Below are positions 9,629-18,938 of a DNA stretch of 64,000 bases, one piece after another (the first letter of the stretch is position 1; every line of letters begins with the position of its first letter). The position numbers were made by a program, and so were the translations under genes. Below the pieces are notes generated by a model. It saw only the letters and a program-made list of their open reading frames with translations. It did no database searches and was not told the DNA's origin. Origin of the DNA: Neisseria sp. (GTDB lineage Bacteria; Pseudomonadota; Gammaproteobacteria; Burkholderiales; Neisseriaceae); NCBI RefSeq assembly GCF_030527965.1, contig NZ_JAUMZU010000001.1:22141-86140 (forward strand), given 5' to 3'.

Positions 9629-10162
9629 ATGGATTTAACCGAAACCCAAATTGGTTCGGAACCGATTTTTCAAGGTACTTTCGTATCGATTGCCAGAGAT
9701 AAAGTGCGCCTGCCCAACGGCAATGAAAGCCATCGGGTTGTGATACGTCATCCCGGCGCGGCCTGCGTGTTGGCGGTTACGTCGGATGACAAAGTGATTT
9801 TCGTGCGGCAATGGCGTTATGCCTGCGGCAAGGCTATGCTGGAATTGCCGGCCGGCAAGTTGGAGGCGGGTGAAGATCCGGCATTATGCGCCTTGCGCGA
9901 GTTGGCGGAAGAAACGCCGTTTGCCGCCGAGCGGGTTGAGTTGGTGAGAGTTTTTTATACTGCTCCCGGCTTTTGCGATGAGAAAATGTATCTCTACCGT
10001 GCGATTAATGTGAGCGAAACCAGCAATCTGCAACCGGATCAGGATGAATTTGTGGAAACCGTGGTATTGAGTCGGCAAGAAGTGTTGCAAGCCTTGCAAA
10101 ACGGCGAAATCGAAGACGCTAAAACGCTTATCGGCCTGCAAGATTGGCTGTTGAAAGGTTAG
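9629..10162 (+). CDS. Nudix hydrolase, ADP-ribose pyrophosphatase type
   Basis: A 177-residue Nudix protein. The Nudix box is read as GKLEAGEDPALCALRELAEE, with the metal-binding REL.EE intact, but the following positions are TPF instead of xGU, so the conserved glycine is a proline. The fold context (VRQWRYACGKAMLELPAGKLEAGE) matches NudF-like ADP-ribose pyrophosphatases, which hydrolyse ADP-ribose to AMP and ribose-5-phosphate. The ATG follows AAAAGGATGGGCTG. gloB begins four bases after its stop, so the two are surely co-transcribed. Confidence 0.88.
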   Translation: MDLTETQIGSEPIFQGTFVSIARDKVRLPNGNESHRVVIRHPGAACVLAVTSDDKVIFVRQWRYACGKAMLELPAGKLEAGEDPALCALRELAEETPFAAERVELVRVFYTAPGFCDEKMYLYRAINVSETSNLQPDQDEFVETVVLSRQEVLQALQNGEIEDAKTLIGLQDWLLKG

Positions 10163-10166
10163 CTTT

Positions 10167-10919
10167 ATGCAGATTGTACCGATTCCTGCGTTAAGCGACA
10201 ACTATATCTGGCTGATTCGGTCGGGCAATGAAGCGGTGTGCGTTGATCCGGGCGAAGCCGCGCCGGTAGCGGCTTATTTAGCTCAGCATGGCTTGGTTTT
10301 GCGCCAAATTTGGATTACCCACCATCATCACGACCATATCGACGGGATAGCGGATTTGCGCCGCCTCTTTCCAGAATGCAAAGTGTATGGCAATGACGAC
10401 ATTGCGGCGGCAACCGATTATGTGGCGGAAGGCAGCGAAGTGGGTTTTTGCGGTGAAACTGCCCGTGTCTGGTATGTGCCCGGTCATACCGGCCGGCATC
10501 TGGCGTATTTGCTGCTGCTTTCCGGCCGTTATCATGTATTTTGCGGCGATACTTTATTCAGTGCCGGGTGCGGTCGCGTGTTTACCGGCACGGTAGCGCA
10601 GCTTTACGGCAGCATGCAACGTTTCAACAGTTTGCCTGCCGATACTTTGTTTTATCCCGCGCACGAATACACGGCATCAAACTTGTGCTTTGCCATCCAT
10701 ATCGAACCGGATAATCAGCCGGCGATTGAGGCACTTGCTTTGGCTGAAAAATCTAAGCCGACGCTGCCCGTAACCCTAGCGCACGAGCGGCGGGTCAATC
10801 CTTTTTTAAGAACCGGCAACGCAGCTTTGGCCAAGCGGGTGGAAGCCTTATCGGAAACCGTGTTAAACGATGAAGCGGAAATATTTGCTGCCTTGAGGGC
10901 ATTGAAAAATTCGTTTTGA
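10167..10919 (+). CDS. gloB: hydroxyacylglutathione hydrolase (glyoxalase II)
   Basis: A 250-residue metallo-beta-lactamase-fold enzyme that hydrolyses S-D-lactoylglutathione to lactate and glutathione, the second step of methylglyoxal detoxification. The dinuclear metal motif is THHHHDHIDG at about residues 50-59. GHTGRH and CGDTLFSAGCGRVF give the further ligands, and YPAHEYT lies near residue 165. Length and motif order are typical of the family. Only four bases separate it from the Nudix gene upstream; a DUS-pair terminator follows. Confidence 0.96.
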   Translation: MQIVPIPALSDNYIWLIRSGNEAVCVDPGEAAPVAAYLAQHGLVLRQIWITHHHHDHIDGIADLRRLFPECKVYGNDDIAAATDYVAEGSEVGFCGETARVWYVPGHTGRHLAYLLLLSGRYHVFCGDTLFSAGCGRVFTGTVAQLYGSMQRFNSLPADTLFYPAHEYTASNLCFAIHIEPDNQPAIEALALAEKSKPTLPVTLAHERRVNPFLRTGNAALAKRVEALSETVLNDEAEIFAALRALKNSF

Positions 10920-10949
10920 TGCTGGTGATGAAAAGCATTATGGCAAATA

Positions 10950-10987
10950 AAATGCCTGTCTGAAAACCTGTTTCAGACAGGCATTTT
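10950..10987 (+). terminator. DUS-pair terminator after gloB
   Basis: AAATGCCTGTCTGAAA, five-base loop, TTTCAGACAGGCATTTT. It closes the Nudix-gloB unit. Confidence 0.85.
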
Positions 10988-11093
10988 ACTGCGCGTGAGC
11001 AGCAAAATTAGGAGGTAAAACGGCGAATGATTAAAAATAACGGAGCAGGGCGGGTAGCGTTGTTACGGAAATCACGTCGAAAGCCCGATGCAG

Positions 11094-11123
11094 TGGAATG
11101 ATTGGGTTTATTCACTATATAAT
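11094..11123 (+). promoter_or_regulatory. putative rdgC promoter
   Basis: TATAAT at 11118-11123 is a perfect -10 box. The best -35 match is TGGAAT at 11094-11099 (18-base spacer, three of six positions). The distance to the rdgC ATG at 11162 is suitable for a short leader. Confidence 0.5.
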
Positions 11124-11161
11124 AGACCGCTTTGAAAACAACTTTAAAGAAAGCATGCGTT

Positions 11162-12067
11162 ATGTGGTTTAAGCAAATCAGTTTTTATTCCCTCACTCCG
11201 GAAAAACTGCCAACACTGGAAACATTGGCAGATAAACTGGGCGAGGCAGAGTTTACGCCTTGTGCAGGGTTAGACTGGTTTAGCGAAGGCTTTGCCGCAC
11301 CGGTTTCTTTTTCGCCGGAAGCGGTGTTTCCGGCTGAAAACACTTGGCGCGTTGCTTTGAAAAAAGAAGAAAAAGTGCTGCCGGCTGGCGTTATTCGCGA
11401 TATTCTGGATGAAAAAGTAGCGGAAATCCAAAACGCCGAAGCGCGCAATGTCGGGCGCAAAGAAAAGCAGGAGCTGAAAGAGCAGATTACCGACGATTTA
11501 TTACCGCGCGCCTTTACCCGCTCGGGGCGCGTGCAAGCGGTATTCGATACACGGCGCGGCTATCTGCTGGTCAACAACGCTTCCGCCAACAAAGCGGAAG
11601 GGCTGCTGACCAAGCTGCGTGAAGCGCTCGGCGGCTTGGAAGCGCGTTTGCCGAATACCCAACAATCGCCGGCCAGTTTGATGACCGAATGGCTGTTGCG
11701 CGGGGCTTGCGAGGGCGGCTTCGAGCTGGATAGCGACTGCGAGCTGAAAGGCAGCGGCGATGTGGCGCCTACGGTAAAAGTGTCGAAACAGGATTTGACC
11801 GCCGATGAAGTGGTGCAGCATGTGAAAAACGGCAAAACCGTTACCCAGCTCGGCTTGGTATGGCGCGAGCAGATTGCCTTTATTCTGACGCAGGATTTCA
11901 CTTTAAAACGCATCCAATATTTAGACGTGCTTCAGGAAGAAGCGGAAAGCCACGGCGACGATGCCGCCAGTTTGGCTTTTGCATCGCAGGTTTTGATGAC
12001 GGAAAATATCGGCGCCATGTTGGATGAATTGGTCGGCTATCTGGGCGGATGGCAGAAATCATCCTGA
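11162..12067 (+). CDS. rdgC: recombination-associated protein RdgC
   Basis: A 301-residue nucleoid-associated, ring-forming DNA-binding protein that limits RecA filament formation. In Neisseria it is linked to pilin antigenic variation (family knowledge). The N-terminus [16 protein letters not shown] is the family's characteristic opening and sets the start at 11162, although the frame is open ten codons earlier. The central and C-terminal parts ([35 protein letters not shown]) also match the family. dcd follows 44 bp downstream after a single DUS at 12076-12087. Confidence 0.95.
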   Translation: MWFKQISFYSLTPEKLPTLETLADKLGEAEFTPCAGLDWFSEGFAAPVSFSPEAVFPAENTWRVALKKEEKVLPAGVIRDILDEKVAEIQNAEARNVGRKEKQELKEQITDDLLPRAFTRSGRVQAVFDTRRGYLLVNNASANKAEGLLTKLREALGGLEARLPNTQQSPASLMTEWLLRGACEGGFELDSDCELKGSGDVAPTVKVSKQDLTADEVVQHVKNGKTVTQLGLVWREQIAFILTQDFTLKRIQYLDVLQEEAESHGDDAASLAFASQVLMTENIGAMLDELVGYLGGWQKSS

Positions 12068-12111
12068 ACTGGCGATGCCTGTCTGAAAACGATTTAACCA
12101 AGGAAAATACT

Positions 12112-12678
12112 ATGAGCATTAAATCCGATAAATGGATACGCCGGATGAGCGAGCAGCACGGCATGATTGAGCCGTTCGAGCCGAATCAGGTAAAAGAAGT
12201 AGACGGCCGCAGAATCATTTCTTACGGCACGTCCAGCTACGGCTACGATATCCGTTGCGCCAATGAATTTAAGATTTTTACCAATATCAACAGTACCATC
12301 GTCGATCCGAAAAATTTCGATCCGAAAAACTTTGTGACGATTGAAGACGATTGCTGCATTATCCCGCCCAATTCTTTTGCGCTGGCGCGCACGGTGGAAT
12401 ATTTCCGCATCCCACGCAACGTGCTGACCGTGTGTTTGGGGAAATCAACTTACGCGCGCTGTGGCATCATCGTCAACGTTACGCCGTTCGAGCCGGAGTG
12501 GGAAGGTTATGTTACGCTGGAATTTTCCAATACCACGCCGCTGCCGGCCAAAATTTATGCCGGCGAAGGTGTGGCGCAGGTATTGTTTTTCGAAAGCGAT
12601 GAAATTTGCGAAACCTCTTATAAAGACCGAAGCGGCAAATATATGGGGCAAACCGGAGTTACCCTACCTAAAACCTGA
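12112..12678 (+). CDS. dcd: dCTP deaminase
   Basis: A 188-residue trimeric enzyme that deaminates dCTP to dUTP, the precursor step for dTMP synthesis. Diagnostic features are [15 protein letters not shown], the catalytic segment [19 protein letters not shown], and GKSTYARCG. Length equals the E. coli enzyme closely. The start MSIKSDKW at 12112 follows AAGGAAAATACT; the open frame before it runs through a DUS. It ends at a long rho-independent hairpin that separates it from the Rhs gene. Confidence 0.97.
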   Translation: MSIKSDKWIRRMSEQHGMIEPFEPNQVKEVDGRRIISYGTSSYGYDIRCANEFKIFTNINSTIVDPKNFDPKNFVTIEDDCCIIPPNSFALARTVEYFRIPRNVLTVCLGKSTYARCGIIVNVTPFEPEWEGYVTLEFSNTTPLPAKIYAGEGVAQVLFFESDEICETSYKDRSGKYMGQTGVTLPKT

Positions 12679-12693
12679 CGGGTGGGCCGATAA

Positions 12694-12742
12694 AAACCGG
12701 TTGGAGATTAAGCCGTTAATCTTCAACCGGTTTCGCATTTTT
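12694..12742 (+). terminator. strong hairpin terminator after dcd
   Basis: An 18-base stem (12694-12711 against 12716-12733, one G-T wobble) with a four-base loop, followed within a few bases by a T-run. It isolates the downstream Rhs gene from dcd transcription and is not DUS-based. Confidence 0.85.
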
Positions 12743-12805
12743 CATGAAACTTTTTCTCTTTTAGGCCGTCTAAATTTTATCTTTAATCCGTCTTATCTTC
12801 ACATC

Positions 12806-15800
12806 ATGGCCATCCAAAAAATCGCCCGCAAAGACAGCGACTTCCGCGTTGTGTGCATGTTGCCCGACTTCTGTTTTCTACCGATGCCGCCGACCCCGCC
12901 GCAAGTGCCGCCGATACCTTTTCCGCTGACCACCGATTTAGGCAAGGCCAAAGCCGTTGCGAAAGATGTGAAGATTAATAAAAAGCCCGCATTTGTCTTT
13001 GATGCCAGCTATGTTCCAGAAACATTCGGCGACGAGCCGGCCGACCCGCCGCCGCATCCCGGCCCCGGAACACGGAAAAAAGGTGTGTTAAGCCAAACGG
13101 CCGGCGAAGCGGCCTGGCCGATGACCCATTCTTCTTCGGTTAAAATCCGCGGCGAATACATTATCCGGGCAGGCGACATGTTCTATATGAACAACAAATA
13201 CAAAGGTCGTCTCAAAAAGAAATGCCCTGCCTGCAAGGCCAGTATGCTGGCCGGATTGCCGGTCAACCCGATTCTCGGCATCAAAGTTTTGCCGGATGAA
13301 ACCGATTTTGCCTTTGAAGGCGTTTTACCGCTGGTTTGGCAGCGCAGCTATTATTCCGACCAAGACGGTGCAGGTTGGTTGGGCGAAGGCTGGAGCGTGC
13401 CGGGCGGGCAACGGCTGATTCGCACCGAATCCGGTTTGGCCTACATCGATTTGCAGGGGCGGCTGATACCGATGCCGGATATGGAAGACGGTGAAGAGCC
13501 GGTGTTGTTCGAAGCCGAGATGGTTTGGTTTGCCCGCGACGGCAGCAACTATTTCGTTACCTCGCTGGACGGTTCGGTTTCGCTGCGATTTGCCCCGGCT
13601 GTCGTATCCGAAGAGGATCCCGAGGGAGAAGCCTGTCTGAATTTCCCTTTGGTGGCGGTGGAAGACAGCAACGGCAATCACCAACGCTTTATCTACCATC
13701 ATCTGACCGGATTACCGCAATACATCATCGACGGCAACGGCAGAGTGTTTTACCTCGACTTCGGCAATGTCGGCACCATAGAGCAACCCGCTTACCGGCT
13801 GCTTTCCGTTTCCCTGCTGGATCGGTTGCCCGCCTTGGAGGAAAAGGCTCGCCCCGCCCGCCCGTTGGTTCGCTATGAATATGCGGCAACGGGCGATTTG
13901 TTACGCGTTATCGGCCGCGACGGCGCGCTCAAGCGCAGCTTTACTTACAAAAACAATCTGATGGTGTCGCATACCAATGCCGGCGGGCTGACTTCTTATT
14001 ACGAATACAGCCATTACACCCCGACCGGCAAAGTCTTGCGCAACTGGTCGTCGCTCGGCCACGAATGGCGCTTTACCTACCATGAAGGCTACACCGAAGT
14101 TACCGATGTGCTCGGCCGTACCGAGCAATACCATTACGACGACAATCAAGAGCTGATTCGCCACGTTTTGGCCGACGGCAGCAGCATCAACATGGAGCGC
14201 GACCGCCTCGGCCGGCTCACAGCCCACACCGACGCATTAGGCCGCACCACACGCTACCAATACAGCCGCGAAGGCCAAGTCACCACTATTACCCGCCCCG
14301 ACGGCAACGCGCTCTATTTCGATTACGACGACAGCTACCGCCTACGCGTATCAACCGATGCCAACGGCGACCTGACAAGTTACGTTTACGACGCCGCCGG
14401 CAACCCGATTATCCACACCGACCCGCAAGGCAACGCCACCCGTTTTGCCTACCAGCCCAACGGCCTGTTGCAAACCGTGACCGACCCGCTGGGTCATACC
14501 ACCGAATACCATTACAACACCAATAACCAGCCCGACCTGATTACCGACTGCTCCGGTTATCAAACCCGATTGAGCTACACCCCCGAAGGCCAGCCGGCCC
14601 GAATTACCGACGCCCTCGGTCAACATACCGAATATTATTACGACGACGATCTGCGTCTGATTCGGGCGGATTACCCCGACGGCAGCCGCGAGCGCTTCAG
14701 TTACGACACCGCCGGCAACCTCGTTGCCCACACCGACGGTGAAGGCCACACCACCGAGTACCGCTACGCTGCCGACGGCCTGCCGACCGAAAGGAAAAAC
14801 GCCTTAGGCTACACCTTCGGCTACCAATACGATCCGGCCCGCCGCCTGATCGGCCTGACCAACGAAAACGGCGCCCGCTATCGTTTCTCTTATGACCCGC
14901 TCGACCGCCTGATCGCCGAAGCCGGCTTCGATCAAAAACTGACTGCTTACCATTACAACCAAGGCGGCGAATTAACCCAGCAAACCGAATACGGTCGTCT
15001 GGCCGAAAACGAAGCCGTACTCAAAGACCTGTTCGCCCAAAATTCAGACAGGCATCAAACCGATCCCAAAGCCTGTCTGAAAGACAAAACCCCGCTGCGC
15101 ATTACCGAATTCCAGCGCGGCACGCTCGGCAGATTGATTGCCAGCATGGCCCACGACCAACAGGGCGGCACGCAGGAAACCCTGTTCCAATACGATGCCG
15201 AAGGCCGCTTAGTCCGCGCCGCCGACCCGCACAGCATTACCGGTTTCGACTACGATGCCAACGGCCGCATCCTGCAAGAGAGCTTCCGTTTCCACCGCCC
15301 CGAAGTCGACCAAAGCAACGCACTGCCGCTGACCGACTGGCGCAATCCCGACCACGACCTGATTCTGCAACACACCCACCGCAACGTCCGTTATGTTTAC
15401 GATGCCAACGGTAACCGCACCGCCACCCATCTGCCGAACGGCCAACGGCTGGATTACCTCTACTACGGCAGCGGCCACCTGCACCAAATCAGCCTGAACG
15501 GCAATCCGCTGACCGACATCGAACGGGATAAACTGCATCGCGAAATCCAACGCAGCCAAGGCAAACTTAACAGCCGCTATCAGCTCGATCCGCTGGGCAG
15601 GCTGAAACAACAAACCGCCGAGCTGCAAAGCCTGTCTGAAACCGGCAGCAAAGCCCAAACCATCACCGCGGTTAAACGCAGCTACGGCTACGACAAAACC
15701 GGCAACCTGACCCAATCGACCGACCAGCGTTTCGGTACTACCCATTACGCCTATGATCAACTCGGCCGCATCACCCAAGCCGGCGAACAACGCTTCGCCT

Positions 15801-16897
15801 TCGATCCGGCGCACAACATCGTTGACAAAGCCGATCAAAGCGTTAAAGACAATCTGGTTACCCACTATGAAGGCAACCAATACGTTTACGACGAATACGG
15901 CAACCTAATCTACCGAGAGCTGCCGAACGGCGAAATCCAAAAATATCAATACGACTTAAAAGACCAACTGATTAAAGCCGAAATCCATCAAAACGGACAA
16001 CAGCAGACTTGGCGCTATACCTACGATGCCATCGGCAGAAGGATAGCCAAAGAGCAGGTGGAAAACGACCCGCCGCGCATCTTCGGCGAAGAAGCCTGTC
16101 TGAAAGAAGCGCAGCCGATAGCAGGCAGCCGCACCGAGTTCATCTGGGACGGCAGCCATCTGCTACAGGAAACAAACGGCAAAGGCACGTATACTTACGT
16201 TTATACCGACCAAGACAGCTACGAGCCGTTGGCGCAAATCTTCGATTCAAAAGACCCGGAGCAGCCGCAGCAAACCCACTATTTCCACTGCGACCAAATC
16301 GGCATACCGCGCGAGATGACGGATAAGGAAGGCAACCTGCTTTGGTTCGGCAATTACAAAGGCTGGGGGCAGCTGGACGAAGAAACCAACATTACCGGCG
16401 CACATCAACCGTTCAGATTACAAAACCAGTATTGCGACGAAGAGACGGGGCTGCATTACAACTTCTTCCGCTATTACGAACCGCAGTACGGGCGGTTTGT
16501 GAATCAGGATCCGATTGGGTTGAACGGTGGAGAAAATTTATATCAGTTTGCTCTTCATAGTAATTCATGGCTTGATCCTTTAGGATTGGCGAAAAAATAT
16601 ATTCCTAGCTTTGAGAGACACTTAAAAAAACAAGGAACTAGAAAAGGGAAAGATTTTACTGCAGCGGGGAAAAGAGCAGTTCGAGATCAGAATAAGGCTG
16701 ATAATAAAGGACAAATGATTTGTGGAGTATGTGGTAGACAGACTGTAGAGCCTAAGAGGCATGAAAAAGGGAAATCTCCTCCCGATAATGAGGCTCATGT
16801 AGATCACATATTAGCAAAAGCGAAAGGAGGATCTGGTACTGTGGAAAATGGTCAAGTATTATGTAGAGTGTGTAATCTTGCAAAAAGTGATAAGTAA
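12806..16897 (+). CDS. Rhs polymorphic toxin, PAAR-like N-terminus and HNH-nuclease tip
   Basis: A 1363-residue Rhs protein. Residues 1-130 contain a proline-rich PAAR-like (DUF4150-type) region (MLPDFCFLPMPPTPPQVPP). About 150-225 is the DUF6531-type Rhs opening (NPILGIKVLPDETDF). About 330-1200 are many YD/RHS repeats forming the shell. About 1220-1262 is the conserved core end (RYYEPQYGRFVNQDPIGLNG). The tip, 1263-1363, is a predicted HNH endonuclease: Cys1306/1309, HVDHI at 1331-1335, and Cys1353/1356-Asn1357. Such proteins deliver nuclease tips into rival cells, often by a type VI system, but no secretion genes lie here. The tip is clearly AT-rich against the GC-rich shell. MAIQKIARK at 12806 is preferred; the longer open frame overlaps dcd. 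Confidence 0.93.
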   Translation: MAIQKIARKDSDFRVVCMLPDFCFLPMPPTPPQVPPIPFPLTTDLGKAKAVAKDVKINKKPAFVFDASYVPETFGDEPADPPPHPGPGTRKKGVLSQTAGEAAWPMTHSSSVKIRGEYIIRAGDMFYMNNKYKGRLKKKCPACKASMLAGLPVNPILGIKVLPDETDFAFEGVLPLVWQRSYYSDQDGAGWLGEGWSVPGGQRLIRTESGLAYIDLQGRLIPMPDMEDGEEPVLFEAEMVWFARDGSNYFVTSLDGSVSLRFAPAVVSEEDPEGEACLNFPLVAVEDSNGNHQRFIYHHLTGLPQYIIDGNGRVFYLDFGNVGTIEQPAYRLLSVSLLDRLPALEEKARPARPLVRYEYAATGDLLRVIGRDGALKRSFTYKNNLMVSHTNAGGLTSYYEYSHYTPTGKVLRNWSSLGHEWRFTYHEGYTEVTDVLGRTEQYHYDDNQELIRHVLADGSSINMERDRLGRLTAHTDALGRTTRYQYSREGQVTTITRPDGNALYFDYDDSYRLRVSTDANGDLTSYVYDAAGNPIIHTDPQGNATRFAYQPNGLLQTVTDPLGHTTEYHYNTNNQPDLITDCSGYQTRLSYTPEGQPARITDALGQHTEYYYDDDLRLIRADYPDGSRERFSYDTAGNLVAHTDGEGHTTEYRYAADGLPTERKNALGYTFGYQYDPARRLIGLTNENGARYRFSYDPLDRLIAEAGFDQKLTAYHYNQGGELTQQTEYGRLAENEAVLKDLFAQNSDRHQTDPKACLKDKTPLRITEFQRGTLGRLIASMAHDQQGGTQETLFQYDAEGRLVRAADPHSITGFDYDANGRILQESFRFHRPEVDQSNALPLTDWRNPDHDLILQHTHRNVRYVYDANGNRTATHLPNGQRLDYLYYGSGHLHQISLNGNPLTDIERDKLHREIQRSQGKLNSRYQLDPLGRLKQQTAELQSLSETGSKAQTITAVKRSYGYDKTGNLTQSTDQRFGTTHYAYDQLGRITQAGEQRFAFDPAHNIVDKADQSVKDNLVTHYEGNQYVYDEYGNLIYRELPNGEIQKYQYDLKDQLIKAEIHQNGQQQTWRYTYDAIGRRIAKEQVENDPPRIFGEEACLKEAQPIAGSRTEFIWDGSHLLQETNGKGTYTYVYTDQDSYEPLAQIFDSKDPEQPQQTHYFHCDQIGIPREMTDKEGNLLWFGNYKGWGQLDEETNITGAHQPFRLQNQYCDEETGLHYNFFRYYEPQYGRFVNQDPIGLNGGENLYQFALHSNSWLDPLGLAKKYIPSFERHLKKQGTRKGKDFTAAGKRAVRDQNKADNKGQMICGVCGRQTVEPKRHEKGKSPPDNEAHVDHILAKAKGGSGTVENGQVLCRVCNLAKSDK
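14926..16367 (+). repeat. 1442-bp direct repeat, copy A (inside full-length rhs)
   Basis: This stretch of the Rhs shell recurs at 17357-18798 at a constant offset of 2431 bases, with no difference at any position I compared. The left edge is CTTCGATCAAAAAC and the right edge AAAGGCTGGG, where the copies diverge. The repeat ends about 150 bases before the conserved PxxxxDPxG-type core boundary. Confidence 0.95.
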
Positions 16898-16922
16898 GGT
16901 TTGATTAAAAGGTAAATTTAGA

Positions 16923-17354
16923 ATGAAAAAAATATTTTTTAGACTTGAAGTTGTGGGCGACTATCCACCTGTATCAATGGAAAGTATTTGGGCTGAACCA
17001 ACAAAAGAAGGATTTTTTAAAATTGATAATATACCATTTTATAGTAAAGAAGTATCGTTAGGAGATATAGTAAGCGCTGAAAAGCAAGAAGAAAACTATT
17101 TTTTATATAGAAAGACTATAGTTCATAGTAATAACAGCACGATTAGGATTATTTTTTTTAATGATGATCAGGAATTAAAAGATCAGGTTTTAGCTAGGTT
17201 AACAGAGCTAGGTTGTTCTTTTGAAGCATTTGATGAAAAGTTTTATGCAATTAATGTGCCAATTACTGTTGATATTGAGTTAATATATAATTTTTTGGAT
17301 AGTTTACTAGAGAATGAAGAATTGGATTATGAAACAGGATATCTATCACAATAA
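16923..17354 (+). CDS. DUF4265 immunity protein for the Rhs HNH toxin
   Basis: A 143-residue acidic protein that fits the DUF4265 family: ESIWAEPT, then IDNIPFYSKEVSLGDIVSAE, then an STIRIIFF-like strand. This family is repeatedly found next to polymorphic toxins and is considered an immunity protein. It starts 25 bp after the toxin gene, has the same AT-rich composition as the toxin tip, and presumably protects the producer cell by binding the HNH domain. AAAGG lies ten bases before the ATG. Its TAA (17352-17354) is followed immediately, in the same frame, by the copied Rhs core. Confidence 0.85.
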   Translation: MKKIFFRLEVVGDYPPVSMESIWAEPTKEGFFKIDNIPFYSKEVSLGDIVSAEKQEENYFLYRKTIVHSNNSTIRIIFFNDDQELKDQVLARLTELGCSFEAFDEKFYAINVPITVDIELIYNFLDSLLENEELDYETGYLSQ

Positions 17355-17356
17355 AA

Positions 17357-18798
17357 CTTCGATCAAAAACTGACTGCTTACCATTACAACCAAGGCGGCG
17401 AATTAACCCAGCAAACCGAATACGGTCGTCTGGCCGAAAACGAAGCCGTACTCAAAGACCTGTTCGCCCAAAATTCAGACAGGCATCAAACCGATCCCAA
17501 AGCCTGTCTGAAAGACAAAACCCCGCTGCGCATTACCGAATTCCAGCGCGGCACGCTCGGCAGATTGATTGCCAGCATGGCCCACGACCAACAGGGCGGC
17601 ACGCAGGAAACCCTGTTCCAATACGATGCCGAAGGCCGCTTAGTCCGCGCCGCCGACCCGCACAGCATTACCGGTTTCGACTACGATGCCAACGGCCGCA
17701 TCCTGCAAGAGAGCTTCCGTTTCCACCGCCCCGAAGTCGACCAAAGCAACGCACTGCCGCTGACCGACTGGCGCAATCCCGACCACGACCTGATTCTGCA
17801 ACACACCCACCGCAACGTCCGTTATGTTTACGATGCCAACGGTAACCGCACCGCCACCCATCTGCCGAACGGCCAACGGCTGGATTACCTCTACTACGGC
17901 AGCGGCCACCTGCACCAAATCAGCCTGAACGGCAATCCGCTGACCGACATCGAACGGGATAAACTGCATCGCGAAATCCAACGCAGCCAAGGCAAACTTA
18001 ACAGCCGCTATCAGCTCGATCCGCTGGGCAGGCTGAAACAACAAACCGCCGAGCTGCAAAGCCTGTCTGAAACCGGCAGCAAAGCCCAAACCATCACCGC
18101 GGTTAAACGCAGCTACGGCTACGACAAAACCGGCAACCTGACCCAATCGACCGACCAGCGTTTCGGTACTACCCATTACGCCTATGATCAACTCGGCCGC
18201 ATCACCCAAGCCGGCGAACAACGCTTCGCCTTCGATCCGGCGCACAACATCGTTGACAAAGCCGATCAAAGCGTTAAAGACAATCTGGTTACCCACTATG
18301 AAGGCAACCAATACGTTTACGACGAATACGGCAACCTAATCTACCGAGAGCTGCCGAACGGCGAAATCCAAAAATATCAATACGACTTAAAAGACCAACT
18401 GATTAAAGCCGAAATCCATCAAAACGGACAACAGCAGACTTGGCGCTATACCTACGATGCCATCGGCAGAAGGATAGCCAAAGAGCAGGTGGAAAACGAC
18501 CCGCCGCGCATCTTCGGCGAAGAAGCCTGTCTGAAAGAAGCGCAGCCGATAGCAGGCAGCCGCACCGAGTTCATCTGGGACGGCAGCCATCTGCTACAGG
18601 AAACAAACGGCAAAGGCACGTATACTTACGTTTATACCGACCAAGACAGCTACGAGCCGTTGGCGCAAATCTTCGATTCAAAAGACCCGGAGCAGCCGCA
18701 GCAAACCCACTATTTCCACTGCGACCAAATCGGCATACCGCGCGAGATGACGGATAAGGAAGGCAACCTGCTTTGGTTCGGCAATTACAAAGGCTGGG
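17357..18798 (+). repeat. 1442-bp direct repeat, copy B (displaced rhs core)
   Basis: Second copy of bases 14926-16367. It begins two bases after the immunity stop codon and ends at AAAGGCTGGG, after which the sequence is unrelated to copy A. It includes copies of four of the DUS-like sites found in the shell. Confidence 0.95.
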
Positions 18799-18833
18799 AA
18801 TTGGAGGAACATATCAGCTGCTCCGATTACTGA
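17357..18833 (+). pseudogene. orphan Rhs core fragment with residual tip
   Basis: The open frame continues the Rhs reading frame without a break from the repeat edge to TGA 18831-18833. It has no start codon of its own near the edge: the first in-frame ATG is at 17565 (MIASMAHDQQGG) and has no ribosome binding site. After the shared core it ends in only eleven unrelated residues (ELEEHISCSDY), before the conserved core boundary, so neither the DPxG region nor a toxin domain remains. It is best read as a displaced cassette whose toxin end has been lost, able to act as a recombination partner but probably not as a protein. Confidence 0.85.
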
Positions 18834-18938
18834 ATTAGATGGCGAATACAGACAACAGTCGTCTTGAAATTTGAAAATGAATCGGTGTTATTTGGAAAAG
18901 TGAATTTTTAATTATTGTTGCAAGTGCCTTAGGTAAAA

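Noticed and set aside
12461..12805. Extended N-terminus of the Rhs protein
   Set aside because: The extra 115 codons overlap dcd in another frame and run through its terminator; the family-like sequence begins at MAIQKIARK.
15209..15880. 223-codon minus-strand frame, repeated at 17640-18311
   Set aside because: Antisense shadow of the Rhs repeats; its duplication only reflects the duplicated core.
14926..18798. Insertion sequence or composite transposon explaining the long direct repeat
   Set aside because: The repeat is Rhs coding sequence. There is no transposase, terminal inverted repeat or visible target duplication.
14926..18798. Assembly error as the source of the duplicated core
   Set aside because: Cannot be excluded without reads, but the copies end in different unique sequences, and displaced Rhs cores next to immunity genes are a known arrangement.
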